A stretch of DNA of 64,000 nucleotides from Lacinutrix sp. Hel_I_90 (GTDB lineage: Bacteria > Bacteroidota > Bacteroidia > Flavobacteriales > Flavobacteriaceae): contig NZ_JYNQ01000001.1 of the NCBI RefSeq assembly GCF_000934685.1, forward strand, positions 3,571,501-3,635,500, read 5' to 3'. The number at the start of each line of letters is the position of its first letter. Position 1 is the first letter of the stretch. Of the stretch, positions 19,201-27,857 are shown piece after piece. Position numbers and translations under genes: made by a program. The notes under the pieces were generated by a model. The model worked only from the letters and a program-made list of their open reading frames with translations. It made no database searches and had not been told where the DNA came from.

Positions 19201-19958
19201 GTTGGGAAGTTATGGGTTTCGGCTTTTAAAGAAATAACCGATTCGTAGTCTTTTGTTTCGTAAAAATCAGGCTTGTCGGCAGTTTTAGGTGCAAACTGTT
19301 CTACTCTAGGACCTTCGATAAAGGCGACATTGTCTTTATAAGCTGAAACAATGGTATTAGGATGTTGTTTCGATGTTTCTTTAATTAGTTTAAAGAGTGA
19401 GCTTGGTTTTTCTTCACCATCGATAATAAAGGTTCCATTAAATATTTTATGGCGACAGTGTTCTGAATTGACTTGTGAAAATCCAAAGACTTCAGAATCT
19501 GTTAACGGCCGGCCAATTTTTTTAGAAACACGGTCTAAGTAGTCTACTTCTTCTTCACTTAGCGATAAGCCTTCTTTTTGATTATAAGCTGAAATATCCT
19601 CGATATTTAGAATTGCTTCAGGTTGAATGTCTATGCTAAAAGACTTTTGGTTCAGACTTTTATACTTTTCAGAAATCATAGGATCGAAATCTTCGAAGTG
19701 TTCTGTACACGCTTCAAATTCTTCAATTCTAATAATATCTTCGATGCCCATGTTTTGAGTAATCTCAACCGCATTAGTACTCCAAGGTGTTATCATGGCA
19801 GCACGTGGACCAATAAAAAAAGCGTCCAAAGACGCTGCATTTATTTTAGGCTGGTTGCCAAATAACCATATCAATTTTGAAATGGTTTCTATTGATAATT
19901 CTTTTGTTGCTTGAACAGCAAAGATTTTACTGTTTTGGTTTCCGAAGAAATGAATCAT
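16212..19958 (-). CDS. purL: Phosphoribosylformylglycinamidine synthase (large, single-chain PurL)
   Basis: A 1248-residue enzyme converting FGAR to FGAM with glutamine and ATP, step four of purine synthesis. The N-terminal domain and linker carry FGFSQVNSEHCRHKIFNG. Two AIRS-like ATP domains follow (LKAETHNFPTTVEPFNGAATG and the VPTGKDSLSM region). The C-terminal class I glutaminase has the nucleophile Cys in VGICNGCQLF and the late THGEG-like SHGEGKF plus MPHIERSTFQW. Length fits the single-chain type (E. coli is about 1295), unlike the split PurLQS of Gram-positives. A Lys/Arg-rich loop before the glutaminase (about residue 980-1000) is longer than I would expect. Confidence 0.97.
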   Translation of the reverse strand: MIHFFGNQNSKIFAVQATKELSIETISKLIWLFGNQPKINAASLDAFFIGPRAAMITPWSTNAVEITQNMGIEDIIRIEEFEACTEHFEDFDPMISEKYKSLNQKSFSIDIQPEAILNIEDISAYNQKEGLSLSEEEVDYLDRVSKKIGRPLTDSEVFGFSQVNSEHCRHKIFNGTFIIDGEEKPSSLFKLIKETSKQHPNTIVSAYKDNVAFIEGPRVEQFAPKTADKPDFYETKDYESVISLKAETHNFPTTVEPFNGAATGAGGEIRDRLAGGKGSLPLAGTAVYMTAYSRLEANRPWEQKMEARPWLYQTPMDILIKASNGASDFGNKFGQPLICGSVLTFEHEQDTSTSLSTSSRKLGYDKVIMQAGGIGYGKADQAIKDTPKTGDKIVILGGENYRIGMGGAAVSSADTGAFASGIELNAVQRSNPEMQKRAANAVRGMVESDENFIVSIHDHGAGGHLNCLSELVEDTGGKIDLDALPVGDPTLSAKEIIGNESQERMGLVIAEKHLETLNKIADRERSPMYTVGEVTGDYRFSFESKTKGDKPMDLALEDMFGSSPKTIMNDVTIPRNYDSVSYNPDEFYNYLDQVLQLEAVACKDWLTNKVDRCVGGKVAKQQCVGPLQIPLNNVGVMALDYKGIEGIATSIGHAPISGLINPVAGSRNSITEALTNIIWAPLKEGLKSVSLSANWMWPCKNEGEDARLYEAVQAISEYAIDLGINVPTGKDSLSMKQKYPNEDVISPGTVIISAAGNCNAISKVVEPVLQKNGGAIYYINISQDEFKLGGSSFAQILNKIGNETPTVTDSAFVKNVFNTIQKLIKDEQIVAGHDVASGGLITTLLELCFADTNLGAELDITALNQKASYKVLFGENAGIVFQAKDKTVETVLANANIEFFNIGKVTETDVLSIINHDEVFTMTVSRLRDVWYKTSFLLDQKQTANNLAKARYKNYAVQPLKYTFPKHFTGKLEDVIANAVKPSSNGAMDKSQAPRNEGKRPKAAILREKGSNSEREMANAMYLAGFDVKDVHMTDLISGREDLKDIQFLGAVGGFSNSDVLGSAKGWAGAIKYNDKANKVINDFFKREDTLSVGICNGCQLFMELELINPEHEVHGKMSHNDSKKHESSFTSVAIQKNNSVMLSTLEGSTLGVWISHGEGKFNLPRNEEDYTIVAKYGYEGYPNNPNGSDFNTAMLCDKTGRHLVTMPHIERSTFQWNWANYPQGRKDEVSPWLEAFVNARLWIDNKK

Positions 19959-20070
19959 GCTGATTTAATTTGTGGGTTGATTTTAAAAACACAAATTTAA
20001 GTTTTTTAGTCTGATATTTTTAGCAAAATAAAGACTAAATTTTAGAGTTATTCACTAGGTTTTAAACAAT

Positions 20071-20095
20071 AAAAAAAGCGACTAAAAAGTCGCTT
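20071..20095 (-). terminator. Terminator after the endonuclease I gene
   Basis: On the minus strand arms AAGCGACT and AGTCGCTT close a T-rich loop and continue into seven T residues. It begins 25 bp past the endonuclease stop codon. Confidence 0.8.
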
Positions 20096-20119
20096 GAGGT
20101 ATTATGTTTTTAAAACGTA

Positions 20120-21202
20120 TTAGTGTTTTATAAGTTTTTTTGAAAGGCTACCGCTAGCTGTTTTTAACTTTAAGATATAGATCCCTTTATTTAAATTTTC
20201 GGTATTGACCTTGTTCTTTTGCTTACTTACTTTTCCTGAAAGCATTAACTTCCCTAAAATATCATAAATTTGATACGCTGTATCCATTTTAGTTTCAATA
20301 GTTAACATTGAAGAAGTTATTGGATTAGGAAAAACACGGACTGATTCTTTTGAAAAGGTTTCAACTGATAAACTGGACCAACGGTTTTGTGCTGATGGTC
20401 CTCCCCAAATAACAGTAGCAATATATGGATTGTCTATAAAAGGATTACGATTGCCTTGTGCATAGGTATTGCTGGTATTCACATGATAATCATTTCTTTT
20501 TATTTCAATATCAGAAACTGGATCTTCAGCATTCCATTGTAGCAGTAATTCAATCATATTAGCGTCTACGCTATTAGTCGTTCCTTCAGCTGCGTATGAA
20601 GGTATACATTGCGTACCATATCTTAAATACATATACATAACAATTCTAGCAGCATCACCTTTCCACTCATCTCCAGGATACCAATTACCAGAAACGATTC
20701 CGGCATTACCAGAACCAGCAGCAAATTTTCGATTACCTCTATTAGAGTTCATCGTAACATCTGAAGGTCTTAAATTGTGAGCGTCTGCATAAGGTGGTAC
20801 ATTTGTACCATTATTGTTTAAACTTGGTTGCGCCAATGAGTTAGGAAATGTATGTTCTCTGTTCCAATCTGTCCCAGAAGTACCCCCATTTAAATCTTTA
20901 TCTCTACTTCTATCAGTGACGTAATTACCATCAGTATCATCATAGCCGTAAATTAAAATAACATTAGAAGAATTATTAGGATCTTCATCTGTAATTTTAC
21001 TAGCATTCCAGACACCAGGTGTGTAACTAATGTAATTAGTATGCTTACTAGCTGTTTCTACTGCTAAATCATTAAATAGAATAGTGCCAGTGCTATTAAA
21101 ATCAACATCATTATAATAGTCCTGAAGTTCGGCTGGAGGCGTTAATTGCGCATAGCTAAACGTAGTAAATAAAAAAATAAGTATTAAGTAGATTTGTTTC
21201 AT
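20120..21202 (-). CDS. Secreted endonuclease I family nuclease with type IX sorting domain
   Basis: A 360-residue protein. A signal peptide (residues 1-18) is followed by an endonuclease I (EndA/Vvn-like, beta-beta-alpha metal) domain, with the catalytic block DWNREHTFPNSLAQ (His of the finger) and the RPSDVTMNSNRGNRKF block. The last 75 residues (from SVRVFPNPITSSMLTIE to LKTASGSLSKKLIKH) are a Por/type A type IX secretion sorting domain, so the nuclease is sent through T9SS to the surface or medium. It probably degrades extracellular DNA for phosphate or nucleosides. Transcribed after the RNA methyltransferase gene with a 11-bp gap. Confidence 0.92.
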   Translation of the reverse strand: MKQIYLILIFLFTTFSYAQLTPPAELQDYYNDVDFNSTGTILFNDLAVETASKHTNYISYTPGVWNASKITDEDPNNSSNVILIYGYDDTDGNYVTDRSRDKDLNGGTSGTDWNREHTFPNSLAQPSLNNNGTNVPPYADAHNLRPSDVTMNSNRGNRKFAAGSGNAGIVSGNWYPGDEWKGDAARIVMYMYLRYGTQCIPSYAAEGTTNSVDANMIELLLQWNAEDPVSDIEIKRNDYHVNTSNTYAQGNRNPFIDNPYIATVIWGGPSAQNRWSSLSVETFSKESVRVFPNPITSSMLTIETKMDTAYQIYDILGKLMLSGKVSKQKNKVNTENLNKGIYILKLKTASGSLSKKLIKH

Positions 21203-21213
21203 TTAAATTTAGT

Positions 21214-22437
21214 TTATATTTTTTTTTCTAATAAAGCCATATAGAATCCGTCAAATCCAGATTCATGACTTAGTATTTTTTTATCCTTTACAAAGGTAAA
21301 ATCTTTTCCGTTTTCTGAATCTAAAAAATGCTTAACTTGATCCTGATTTTCAGAGGGTAAAATGGAGCAGGTAGCATATACAAGCTTTCCACCAGGCTTG
21401 ACCATTTTAGAATAGCTCTCTAAAATCTCCTGTTGTGTTTTTTTGATTTTTTCAATAAACTCAGGTTGTAATTTCCACTTAGCATCTGGGTTTCTTCGTA
21501 ATACCCCTAATCCAGAACAAGGCGCATCAATCAATACACGATCTGCCTTATCATATAATTTCTTGATTGGCTTAGTGGAGTCAATCACACGCATTTCAAT
21601 ATTATGAGCACCGTCACGTTTTGCACGACGTTTTAATTCTTTAAGCTTGTTATCATAAATATCCATGGCAATTACCTGACCTTTATTTTCCATAAGCGCG
21701 GCAATATGTAATGTTTTACCACCAGCACCGGCACAAGTATCTACAACTTTCATGCCTGGTTTTACATCTAAAAATTCTGCAACCAATTGAGAAGAAGCGT
21801 CTTGCACTTCAAAATGGCCATTTTGAAACGCCTCTGTAATAAAAACATTACCACGAACGGCTAATTTTAACGCATCTGGATACCCTTTTATAAACTCGGT
21901 TTCAATCTCTAAATCAAAAAGTTCTGCTTGTAATTTTTCTTTGGTCGTTTTGAGTGTATTGACTCTTAAAATAACATCAGCCTGCTCATTTAAAGCTATA
22001 GCTTCTTTATTCCATACCTTTTCTCCCAATTCTTTGACTGCTAATTCATCTATCCAATCAGGAAAAGATTCTTTAATTTTTCTAATTTGGGACAATTCGT
22101 CAAAGCGTCCTTTTATTTTTCGTGAAGGTGTGTTTTCAAAGTATTTCCAATCTGGCAATTTTATGCCTTTTAATGTGGCCCATACGGCAAATAAACGCCA
22201 GATGTCATCACGAGAAAAAGGTTCTTTTACTTCTGCAATTTCTGCATACAAACGTTTCCATCTTACAATGTCATAAGTGGTTTCTGCAACAAAGCCTCTG
22301 TCTCTGCTTCCCCAACGCTTGTCACGTTTTAGGAGCATTTGTACTACTTTATCTGCGTACATGCCTTCATTAAAGATTTGTAATAACCCATCAACTGTGG
22401 CAAAGCATAAATTTCTATGTAATCTCATGGTATTCAA
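21214..22437 (-). CDS. RsmB/NOP-family RNA cytosine-5 methyltransferase
   Basis: A 407-residue protein with an N-terminal RsmB/NusB-like helical region and a C-terminal Rossmann methyltransferase. The SAM-binding block is VVDTCAGAGGKTLHIAALM, and the two catalytic cysteines lie in IDAPCSGLGVLRRNPD and YATCSILPSENQ. It methylates cytosine-5 in rRNA (16S C967 for RsmB; target here unproven). It has no signal peptide. It is divergent from the surface-protein gene at 22642 and co-directional with the endonuclease gene. Confidence 0.93.
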   Translation of the reverse strand: MNTMRLHRNLCFATVDGLLQIFNEGMYADKVVQMLLKRDKRWGSRDRGFVAETTYDIVRWKRLYAEIAEVKEPFSRDDIWRLFAVWATLKGIKLPDWKYFENTPSRKIKGRFDELSQIRKIKESFPDWIDELAVKELGEKVWNKEAIALNEQADVILRVNTLKTTKEKLQAELFDLEIETEFIKGYPDALKLAVRGNVFITEAFQNGHFEVQDASSQLVAEFLDVKPGMKVVDTCAGAGGKTLHIAALMENKGQVIAMDIYDNKLKELKRRAKRDGAHNIEMRVIDSTKPIKKLYDKADRVLIDAPCSGLGVLRRNPDAKWKLQPEFIEKIKKTQQEILESYSKMVKPGGKLVYATCSILPSENQDQVKHFLDSENGKDFTFVKDKKILSHESGFDGFYMALLEKKI

Positions 22438-22641
22438 TTAAGTGAATAAAACAGAATAGTTGTTTTAATTCAGCTTGCAAAGGTACGATTTTAGATAAAT
22501 ATAAAAGGGCATAGTTATTTTTTATTTAGTTTAAAAAGGAATGTCTTAAAGCGATAGTAAATAGTCTTTTATAATGGCGTTAATAGGAATAAAACCAACA
22601 TTCCAGTAATTGCGTAGATATAGCAACCTATAACAACTATT

Positions 22642-24105
22642 ATGAAAAAAATATTACTATTATTATGTATCACAGGAACATTTATAGCCCACAGTCAAGT
22701 GGGTATTGGAACGACTAATGTTCAAAATGGAGTCGCTTTGCAGATTGAAAGTAGCTCTAAAGGCATGTTAATTCCTAGAGTTTCATTACAAGCAAAAAAT
22801 TTAGAATCACCAATAAGTCCGTCTCCTATTGCTACAGGTCTTATGGTGTTCAATACTGCAACTTCGGGTAGTGATAGCAATGCTGTAGTTCCAGGTTTTT
22901 ATTACTGGAATGGCAGCTTGTGGGTTTCATTAGAATCTGCAACTGTAAGTGGCGATTTTTGGTCGCTATCAGGAAACTCAAGTACAACACCTGGGACGAA
23001 TTATCTTGGGACTTCAGATAATGTTGATTTACAGTTTAAAACCAATGCCGTTAAACGAGCAACTATTAAAAATGATGGAGCTTTAATTATTGGTGATAAT
23101 GCTACAGCATTGGAAAATACCTTAACTAGTGTTTACCCTTCGGGAACTCAAATTGGTCTTTATGCCTCGAGCCAAAATTCACCAAGAACCATTCGGGCGC
23201 TTAATGTCTCTGGAACACGATTTGTAATTGATGGTGGAAATTTTGATGCCAATGGCGGTAGAGGTGTCATAGGTATAAGTACTAATTTGGCAGCAAATAG
23301 TACAACTACAGTAACTGGCGTCTTAGGGTTATCAGGCACAACGTCCTTTTCAGAATTACAAGGGGAATCTGTTGGCGTTTCTGCACAAGGAACAACCGGA
23401 TTACATGTAAGAGGTGTTGGAAAAAGTACAGTAGATTATTATGCTGGTTTTTTTGAGTATGACCAAGACAACAATACGGGTACTTCAACGGGTCCATTTG
23501 CTAGAATTGCAGGCAAAGATTATAATTATTTTTCTGGTGGAGCAAGTGCAAGAGATGTGACCTACGGCGGCTATTTTGATGCCAATACCAATAGCAATGA
23601 CTATGTTTTTGTAGGAGCTAGAAATAATAATACCTCTTATAAAGTGCTGGGAGGTGGCTCTGTGTCTACAATGGTTAAAGATAGGGATGGAAATAATAGA
23701 ATTCTGCACACCACAGAGACACCAGAGATTTTATTTGAAGATTTCGGAATTGGTAAACTTGTAAACGGCGAAGCTTTTATTATAATAGATCCAGTTTTAT
23801 CAAGAAATATTTATGTCGATGACAAAAACCCAATGAAGGTATTTATCCAACTGGAAGGAGACTGTAAGGGCGTGTATGTGACTGATAAAACGAAAGATGG
23901 TTTTAAAGTGAAAGAATTAGGGGATGGGAAATCTAATGTTAGTTTTTCATGGAATTTGGTAGCAAACAGAGCAGATGCACTAAATGCCGATGGAAGCTTG
24001 TCTTCAAAGCATGTTGGTGTGCGTTTGCCTATTGGGCCTAATAAACTAGAGCCCAATAAACAAACTACCAAAAAGTACGATACAACAGAGTATTATAAGG
24101 ACTAA
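22642..24105 (+). CDS. Secreted repeat-type surface protein, tandem copy 1
   Basis: A 487-residue protein with a signal peptide ending near residue 18. The mature start SQVGIGTTNVQNGVALQIES is the motif common to Bacteroidota tail-fibre-like or beta-helical surface proteins (VGIGTTTP families). A central part rich in short Gly/Thr/Asn beta strands (GVIGISTNLAA, GVLGLSGTTSF) suggests a beta-structure. Residues from about 360 form a compact domain (IIIDPVLSRNIYVD...MKVFIQLEGDCKGVYV). There is no lipobox and no type IX sorting domain. It is followed at 24246 by a near-identical paralogue. Function unknown; adhesin- or sheath-like role possible. Confidence 0.75.
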   Translation: MKKILLLLCITGTFIAHSQVGIGTTNVQNGVALQIESSSKGMLIPRVSLQAKNLESPISPSPIATGLMVFNTATSGSDSNAVVPGFYYWNGSLWVSLESATVSGDFWSLSGNSSTTPGTNYLGTSDNVDLQFKTNAVKRATIKNDGALIIGDNATALENTLTSVYPSGTQIGLYASSQNSPRTIRALNVSGTRFVIDGGNFDANGGRGVIGISTNLAANSTTTVTGVLGLSGTTSFSELQGESVGVSAQGTTGLHVRGVGKSTVDYYAGFFEYDQDNNTGTSTGPFARIAGKDYNYFSGGASARDVTYGGYFDANTNSNDYVFVGARNNNTSYKVLGGGSVSTMVKDRDGNNRILHTTETPEILFEDFGIGKLVNGEAFIIIDPVLSRNIYVDDKNPMKVFIQLEGDCKGVYVTDKTKDGFKVKELGDGKSNVSFSWNLVANRADALNADGSLSSKHVGVRLPIGPNKLEPNKQTTKKYDTTEYYKD

Positions 24106-24222
24106 GGTTTTTATAAATTTTAAGTTAGACTAATTGTAAACCAACTTTTAAGATTAGTAACCGACTTGATTGTTTTGTTTAATCTTTTGTTAATTTTGAT
24201 AAACAAAATATAAAAGTTTTTG

Positions 24223-24230
24223 TATGTTTG
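24223..24230 (+). promoter_or_regulatory. Possible -7 element for tandem copy 2
   Basis: TATGTTTG matches the Bacteroidota TAnnTTTG -7 consensus 16 bp ahead of the ATG at 24246. A TTG upstream is further away than the usual 19-21 bp, so the assignment is tentative. It would give the second surface gene its own transcript. Confidence 0.35.
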
Positions 24231-24245
24231 CCAAAAAGAATAATT

Positions 24246-25709
24246 ATGAAAAGAATATTTTTGTTATTGATTTTAGGGTTTAGTATTTTGGGATATAGTC
24301 AAGTGGGTATTGGAACGACTAATGTTCAAAATGGAGTCGCTTTGCAGATTGAAAGCAGCTCTAAAGGGATGCTAATTCCTAGAGTTTCATTACAAGGAAA
24401 AAATTTAGAATCACCAATAAGTCCGTCTCCTATTGCTACAGGTCTTATGGTGTTCAATACTGCAACTGCGGGTAGTGATAGCAATGTTGTTGTTCCAGGT
24501 TTTTATTACTGGAATGGCAGCTTGTGGGTTTCATTACAATCTGCAACTGTAAGTGGCGATTTTTGGTCGCTATCAGGAAACTCAAGTACCACGCCAGGGA
24601 CGAATTTTCTTGGGACTTCAGATAATGTTGATTTACAGTTTAAAACCAATGCCGTTAAACGAGCCACTATTAAAAATGATGGAGCTTTAATTATTGGTGA
24701 TAATGCTACCGCTTTGAATAATACTTTAACCAGTGTCTACCCTTCAGGAACTCAAATTGGTCTTTATGCCTCTAGCCAAAATTCACCTAGAACCATACGG
24801 GCTACTAATGTCTCGGGAACAGCATTTGTAATAGATGGTGGAAATTTTGATGCCAATGGCGGTAGAGGTGTCATAGGTATAAGTACCAATTTGGCAGCAA
24901 ATACTACAACTACAGTAACAGGGGTCTTAGGGTTATCAGGCACAACGTCCTTTTCAGAATTACAAGGGGAGTCTGTTGGGGTTTCGGCACAAGGAACAAC
25001 CGGATTACATGTGAGAGGTGTTGGAAAAAGTACAGTAGATTATTATGCTGGTTTTTTTGAGTATGATCAAGACAATAATACGGGTACTTCAACTGGTCCA
25101 TTTGCTAGAATTGCAGGCAAGGATTATGATTATTTTTCAGGAGGAGCAAGCCGAAGAGATGTGACTTATGGAGGATACTTTGATGCCAATACGACTAGTA
25201 GTGATTACGTTTTTGTAGGTGCAAGAAACAACAATACCTCTTATAAAGTATTGGGAGGCGGTTCTGTGTCTACAATGGTTAAAGATAGGGATGGAAATAA
25301 TAGAATTCTGCACACTAAAGAGACTCCAGAGATATTATTTGAAGATTTCGGAACAGCTAAACTTGTAAACGGCGAAGCTTTTATTATAATAGATCCAGTT
25401 TTATCAAGAAATATTTATGTAGATAAAAAACATCCTATGAAGGTATTTATCCAACTGGAAGGAGATTGTAAAGGCGTGTATGTGACTGATAAAACGAAAG
25501 ATGGTTTTAAAGTAAAAGAATTGCAAAACGGAAAATCTAATGTGGATTTTTCTTGGAATTTGGTAGCAAACAGAGCAGATGCCTTAAACGCCGATGGAAG
25601 CTTGTCTTCAAAACATGTTGACGTGCGTCTTCCTATAGGACCAAATAAATTAGAACCAAATAAACAAACTGTTAAACAGTATGATGCAAAAGAGTATTAT
25701 AACGATTAA
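24246..25709 (+). CDS. Secreted repeat-type surface protein, tandem copy 2
   Basis: A 487-residue paralogue of the protein at 22642, with the same signal peptide plan and domains. By eye most differences are single substitutions (for example RALNVSGTRF versus RATNVSGTAF), many codons are identical, and the C-terminal halves are the most alike. ATG at 24246 is chosen because it begins a normal signal peptide; a TTG six codons upstream is in frame. Only 140 bp separate the two genes. The high nucleotide identity indicates a recent duplication or continuing gene conversion. Function unknown. Confidence 0.75.
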   Translation: MKRIFLLLILGFSILGYSQVGIGTTNVQNGVALQIESSSKGMLIPRVSLQGKNLESPISPSPIATGLMVFNTATAGSDSNVVVPGFYYWNGSLWVSLQSATVSGDFWSLSGNSSTTPGTNFLGTSDNVDLQFKTNAVKRATIKNDGALIIGDNATALNNTLTSVYPSGTQIGLYASSQNSPRTIRATNVSGTAFVIDGGNFDANGGRGVIGISTNLAANTTTTVTGVLGLSGTTSFSELQGESVGVSAQGTTGLHVRGVGKSTVDYYAGFFEYDQDNNTGTSTGPFARIAGKDYDYFSGGASRRDVTYGGYFDANTTSSDYVFVGARNNNTSYKVLGGGSVSTMVKDRDGNNRILHTKETPEILFEDFGTAKLVNGEAFIIIDPVLSRNIYVDKKHPMKVFIQLEGDCKGVYVTDKTKDGFKVKELQNGKSNVDFSWNLVANRADALNADGSLSSKHVDVRLPIGPNKLEPNKQTVKQYDAKEYYND

Positions 25710-25763
25710 TCTTCATATGATTTTGTAAAAAACTTTTTCTACTTTTATAGAAATTTAAAATTT

Positions 25764-26831
25764 ATGAAATTCCTTATAATTACTATTTGTATCATTCTGT
25801 CCTTGTTTTCGTGTAAAAATGAGGAAGAAAAAAAAGAAAATAGTTTTAATCCTAAAGAAATTAAGGAGGTCATTATAGAGGAGTCTTTAACCGATTCGAC
25901 ATTAAATGTTCGCGCTTTTCAAATATTTGATGACGGTACTTTAACTTTTGCGGGAGCGAACAATACTTATGGGATGCTCGAGCCAAATGGAGAAAGATGG
26001 TTGTTTTCCAAACAAAATTATGATAGTTTAAAACTTGAATTTCGAGCGGTTGGTAAAACGACATCAGATTTTTTTATGATGAGCGTTGGTAGTCCAGCCT
26101 TAGTTTTTAAAACAGGTGATTCTGGTAAGATGGAATTAGTTTATAAAGAAAATCATGAAAAAGCATTTTACGATGCTATGAATTTCTGGAACGATCAAGA
26201 AGGTATAGCCATTGGAGATCCAACAGACGCTTGTATGAGCGTCATTATCACGCGAGATGGAGGAGAAACCTGGACTAAAGTGGCATGTGACAATTTACCA
26301 AGAGCGAAAGAAGGTGAAGCCGCTTTTGCTGCTAGTGATACGAATATAGCTATTGTTGGCGACCAGACCTGGGTGGCAACAGGAGGAAAGGCAAGCCGCA
26401 TATTATACTCACCAGACAAAGGTAAAACCTGGGAAGTCTTTGAGACACCAATTATACAAGGTTTAGAAACTACAGGCATGTATTCTATTGATTTTTACGA
26501 TGAAAACAATGGCTTCGCTATTGGTGGTGATTACACAAAACCAGACGATAATGCCGCCAATAAAATAAGAACTACAGATGGTGGAAAAACATGGGAACTA
26601 GTCGCAGAACATCAAAATCCTGGTTATCGCAGTTGCGTACAATATGTACCAAATAGTCATGCAAAAGCATTAGTGGCTATAGGTTTTAAAGGGGTGGATT
26701 ACTCTAATGATTCAGGACATACTTGGAAGCATTTAAGCGATGAGGGTTTTTATACCTTAAGATTTGTAAATGATAGTACGGCCTATGCCGCAGGAAATGG
26801 CAGAATTAGTAAGTTGATTTTTAGAGAATAG
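25764..26831 (+). CDS. Lipoprotein with BNR/Ycf48-like beta-propeller repeats
   Basis: A 355-residue lipoprotein (lipobox LFSC at about residue 17). It has at least four Asp-box type repeats, DGGETWTK, DKGKTWEV, DGGKTWEL and DSGHTWKH, spaced about 45-60 residues apart. These give a sialidase/Ycf48-like six- or seven-bladed propeller. No sialidase Arg triad or RIP motif is obvious, so I do not call it a sialidase. It starts 54 bp after the tandem surface proteins and may be co-transcribed. The role is unknown; proteins of this type are often misnamed oxidoreductases. Confidence 0.75.
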   Translation: MKFLIITICIILSLFSCKNEEEKKENSFNPKEIKEVIIEESLTDSTLNVRAFQIFDDGTLTFAGANNTYGMLEPNGERWLFSKQNYDSLKLEFRAVGKTTSDFFMMSVGSPALVFKTGDSGKMELVYKENHEKAFYDAMNFWNDQEGIAIGDPTDACMSVIITRDGGETWTKVACDNLPRAKEGEAAFAASDTNIAIVGDQTWVATGGKASRILYSPDKGKTWEVFETPIIQGLETTGMYSIDFYDENNGFAIGGDYTKPDDNAANKIRTTDGGKTWELVAEHQNPGYRSCVQYVPNSHAKALVAIGFKGVDYSNDSGHTWKHLSDEGFYTLRFVNDSTAYAAGNGRISKLIFRE

Positions 26832-26879
26832 AATTAACGATACACAGATTAGGTTTGGACTTCCTTGAACATCATTAAA

Positions 26880-27428
26880 TTACTTCTTATCTAATTCAAA
26901 CGAAAAGGAAACGTCAACCTCTTTAGATAACTTGTTGCTCACTACACTTGGGATTTCAATATCAAAGTCGGAGACATTAGCTATAAATTTCCCTGAAAGG
27001 AGAATCTGGCCGTCTGGAGTTTGGTAAATAGTCAAGGTTTGATTCTCTAATTGTTTTGTTTTACCATGAAAACTTAAGCTTCCATTGTAGGTCATCTTAG
27101 TTTTTGAGGCAAGCTTTTCTATAGAGAATCCTACAAGAGTACCTTTAAAGGTCGCTTTTGGAAAGTCATCAGACTCCGCATAATTTTCGTTAAAATGCTC
27201 TTCCATTAAGGCGTTTTTAAATCGAAACCCTTTTACTAAAACTAAGGCTGCAAATTCACCATTTTTAGTATTCAAAATGGCTGTTGTACTTTTGTTTTCG
27301 GCTTTTACCTCCTCAAAAGAAGGTACTGAAGCCTCAAAAGTTACCGTTCCAGTTTTGGTTAAATATTTCTCTTGAGAAAACGTAAGACTTGAAACTAATG
27401 CGAATAGAACTAATGCTAAATTTTTCAT
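26880..27428 (-). CDS. YceI-family lipocalin-like periplasmic protein
   Basis: A 182-residue protein with a signal peptide (residues 1-18). The YceI beta-barrel strands are clear: TGTVTFEASVP, KNGEFAALVLVKGFRF, AEFKGTLVGF-type strands and a final VDVSFSFELDK. YceI proteins bind amphiphilic or isoprenoid molecules in the periplasm. It is last in the operon 29106-26880 with an OB-fold protein, a DUF5777 protein and a c-type heme lipoprotein. This fits a periplasmic redox or electron-transport side module. Confidence 0.88.
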   Translation of the reverse strand: MKNLALVLFALVSSLTFSQEKYLTKTGTVTFEASVPSFEEVKAENKSTTAILNTKNGEFAALVLVKGFRFKNALMEEHFNENYAESDDFPKATFKGTLVGFSIEKLASKTKMTYNGSLSFHGKTKQLENQTLTIYQTPDGQILLSGKFIANVSDFDIEIPSVVSNKLSKEVDVSFSFELDKK

Positions 27429-27474
27429 TCTTTGTAGTTTATTTATTAATTAATAAGCAAATGATTTGCCAATT

Positions 27475-27846
27475 TTAATTTTCAAGAAGGCCATCTGCTT
27501 CCCACTGAATAATTAGATCGATTAAGTTTTGTGGCAATCTCGGGCCACCAAATGGCATGGCTCCAGCTTCTCCTGTCTGCCGAGAAATACGATCTATTAA
27601 ATTACTATTATTTACTGCATTAACAACCTGATTGTAGGTCATTAAAGAAATTGGTGCCCCGTTAACGGGTGGGTCACTATGACAGAACGTACAATTGTTG
27701 GAGAGAATACTTTGAATGTTTTCCGTATAATTAATGGGGTTTTCGGGTTGTGAAACGGTAGGTTCCACTAGGTCTTCTATACTATCAGTGGCGCAGCTAA
27801 AAAGGAATAATCCAGTAAGGCATGTTGCACAAAGTAACTTTTTCAT
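27475..27846 (-). CDS. Small c-type heme lipoprotein
   Basis: A 123-residue lipoprotein (lipobox near residue 18, LFSCATDS) with one heme-attachment motif CTFCH at about residue 53-57. A distal ligand could be the Met in GAMPFGG. The C-terminal helix ends LIIQWEADGLLEN, as in planctomycete-type cytochrome c domains. A single-heme electron carrier in the periplasm is likely. It sits 11 bp downstream of the DUF5777 gene and 46 bp upstream of yceI. Confidence 0.85.
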   Translation of the reverse strand: MKKLLCATCLTGLFLFSCATDSIEDLVEPTVSQPENPINYTENIQSILSNNCTFCHSDPPVNGAPISLMTYNQVVNAVNNSNLIDRISRQTGEAGAMPFGGPRLPQNLIDLIIQWEADGLLEN

Positions 27847-27857
27847 AATTTCATTTT

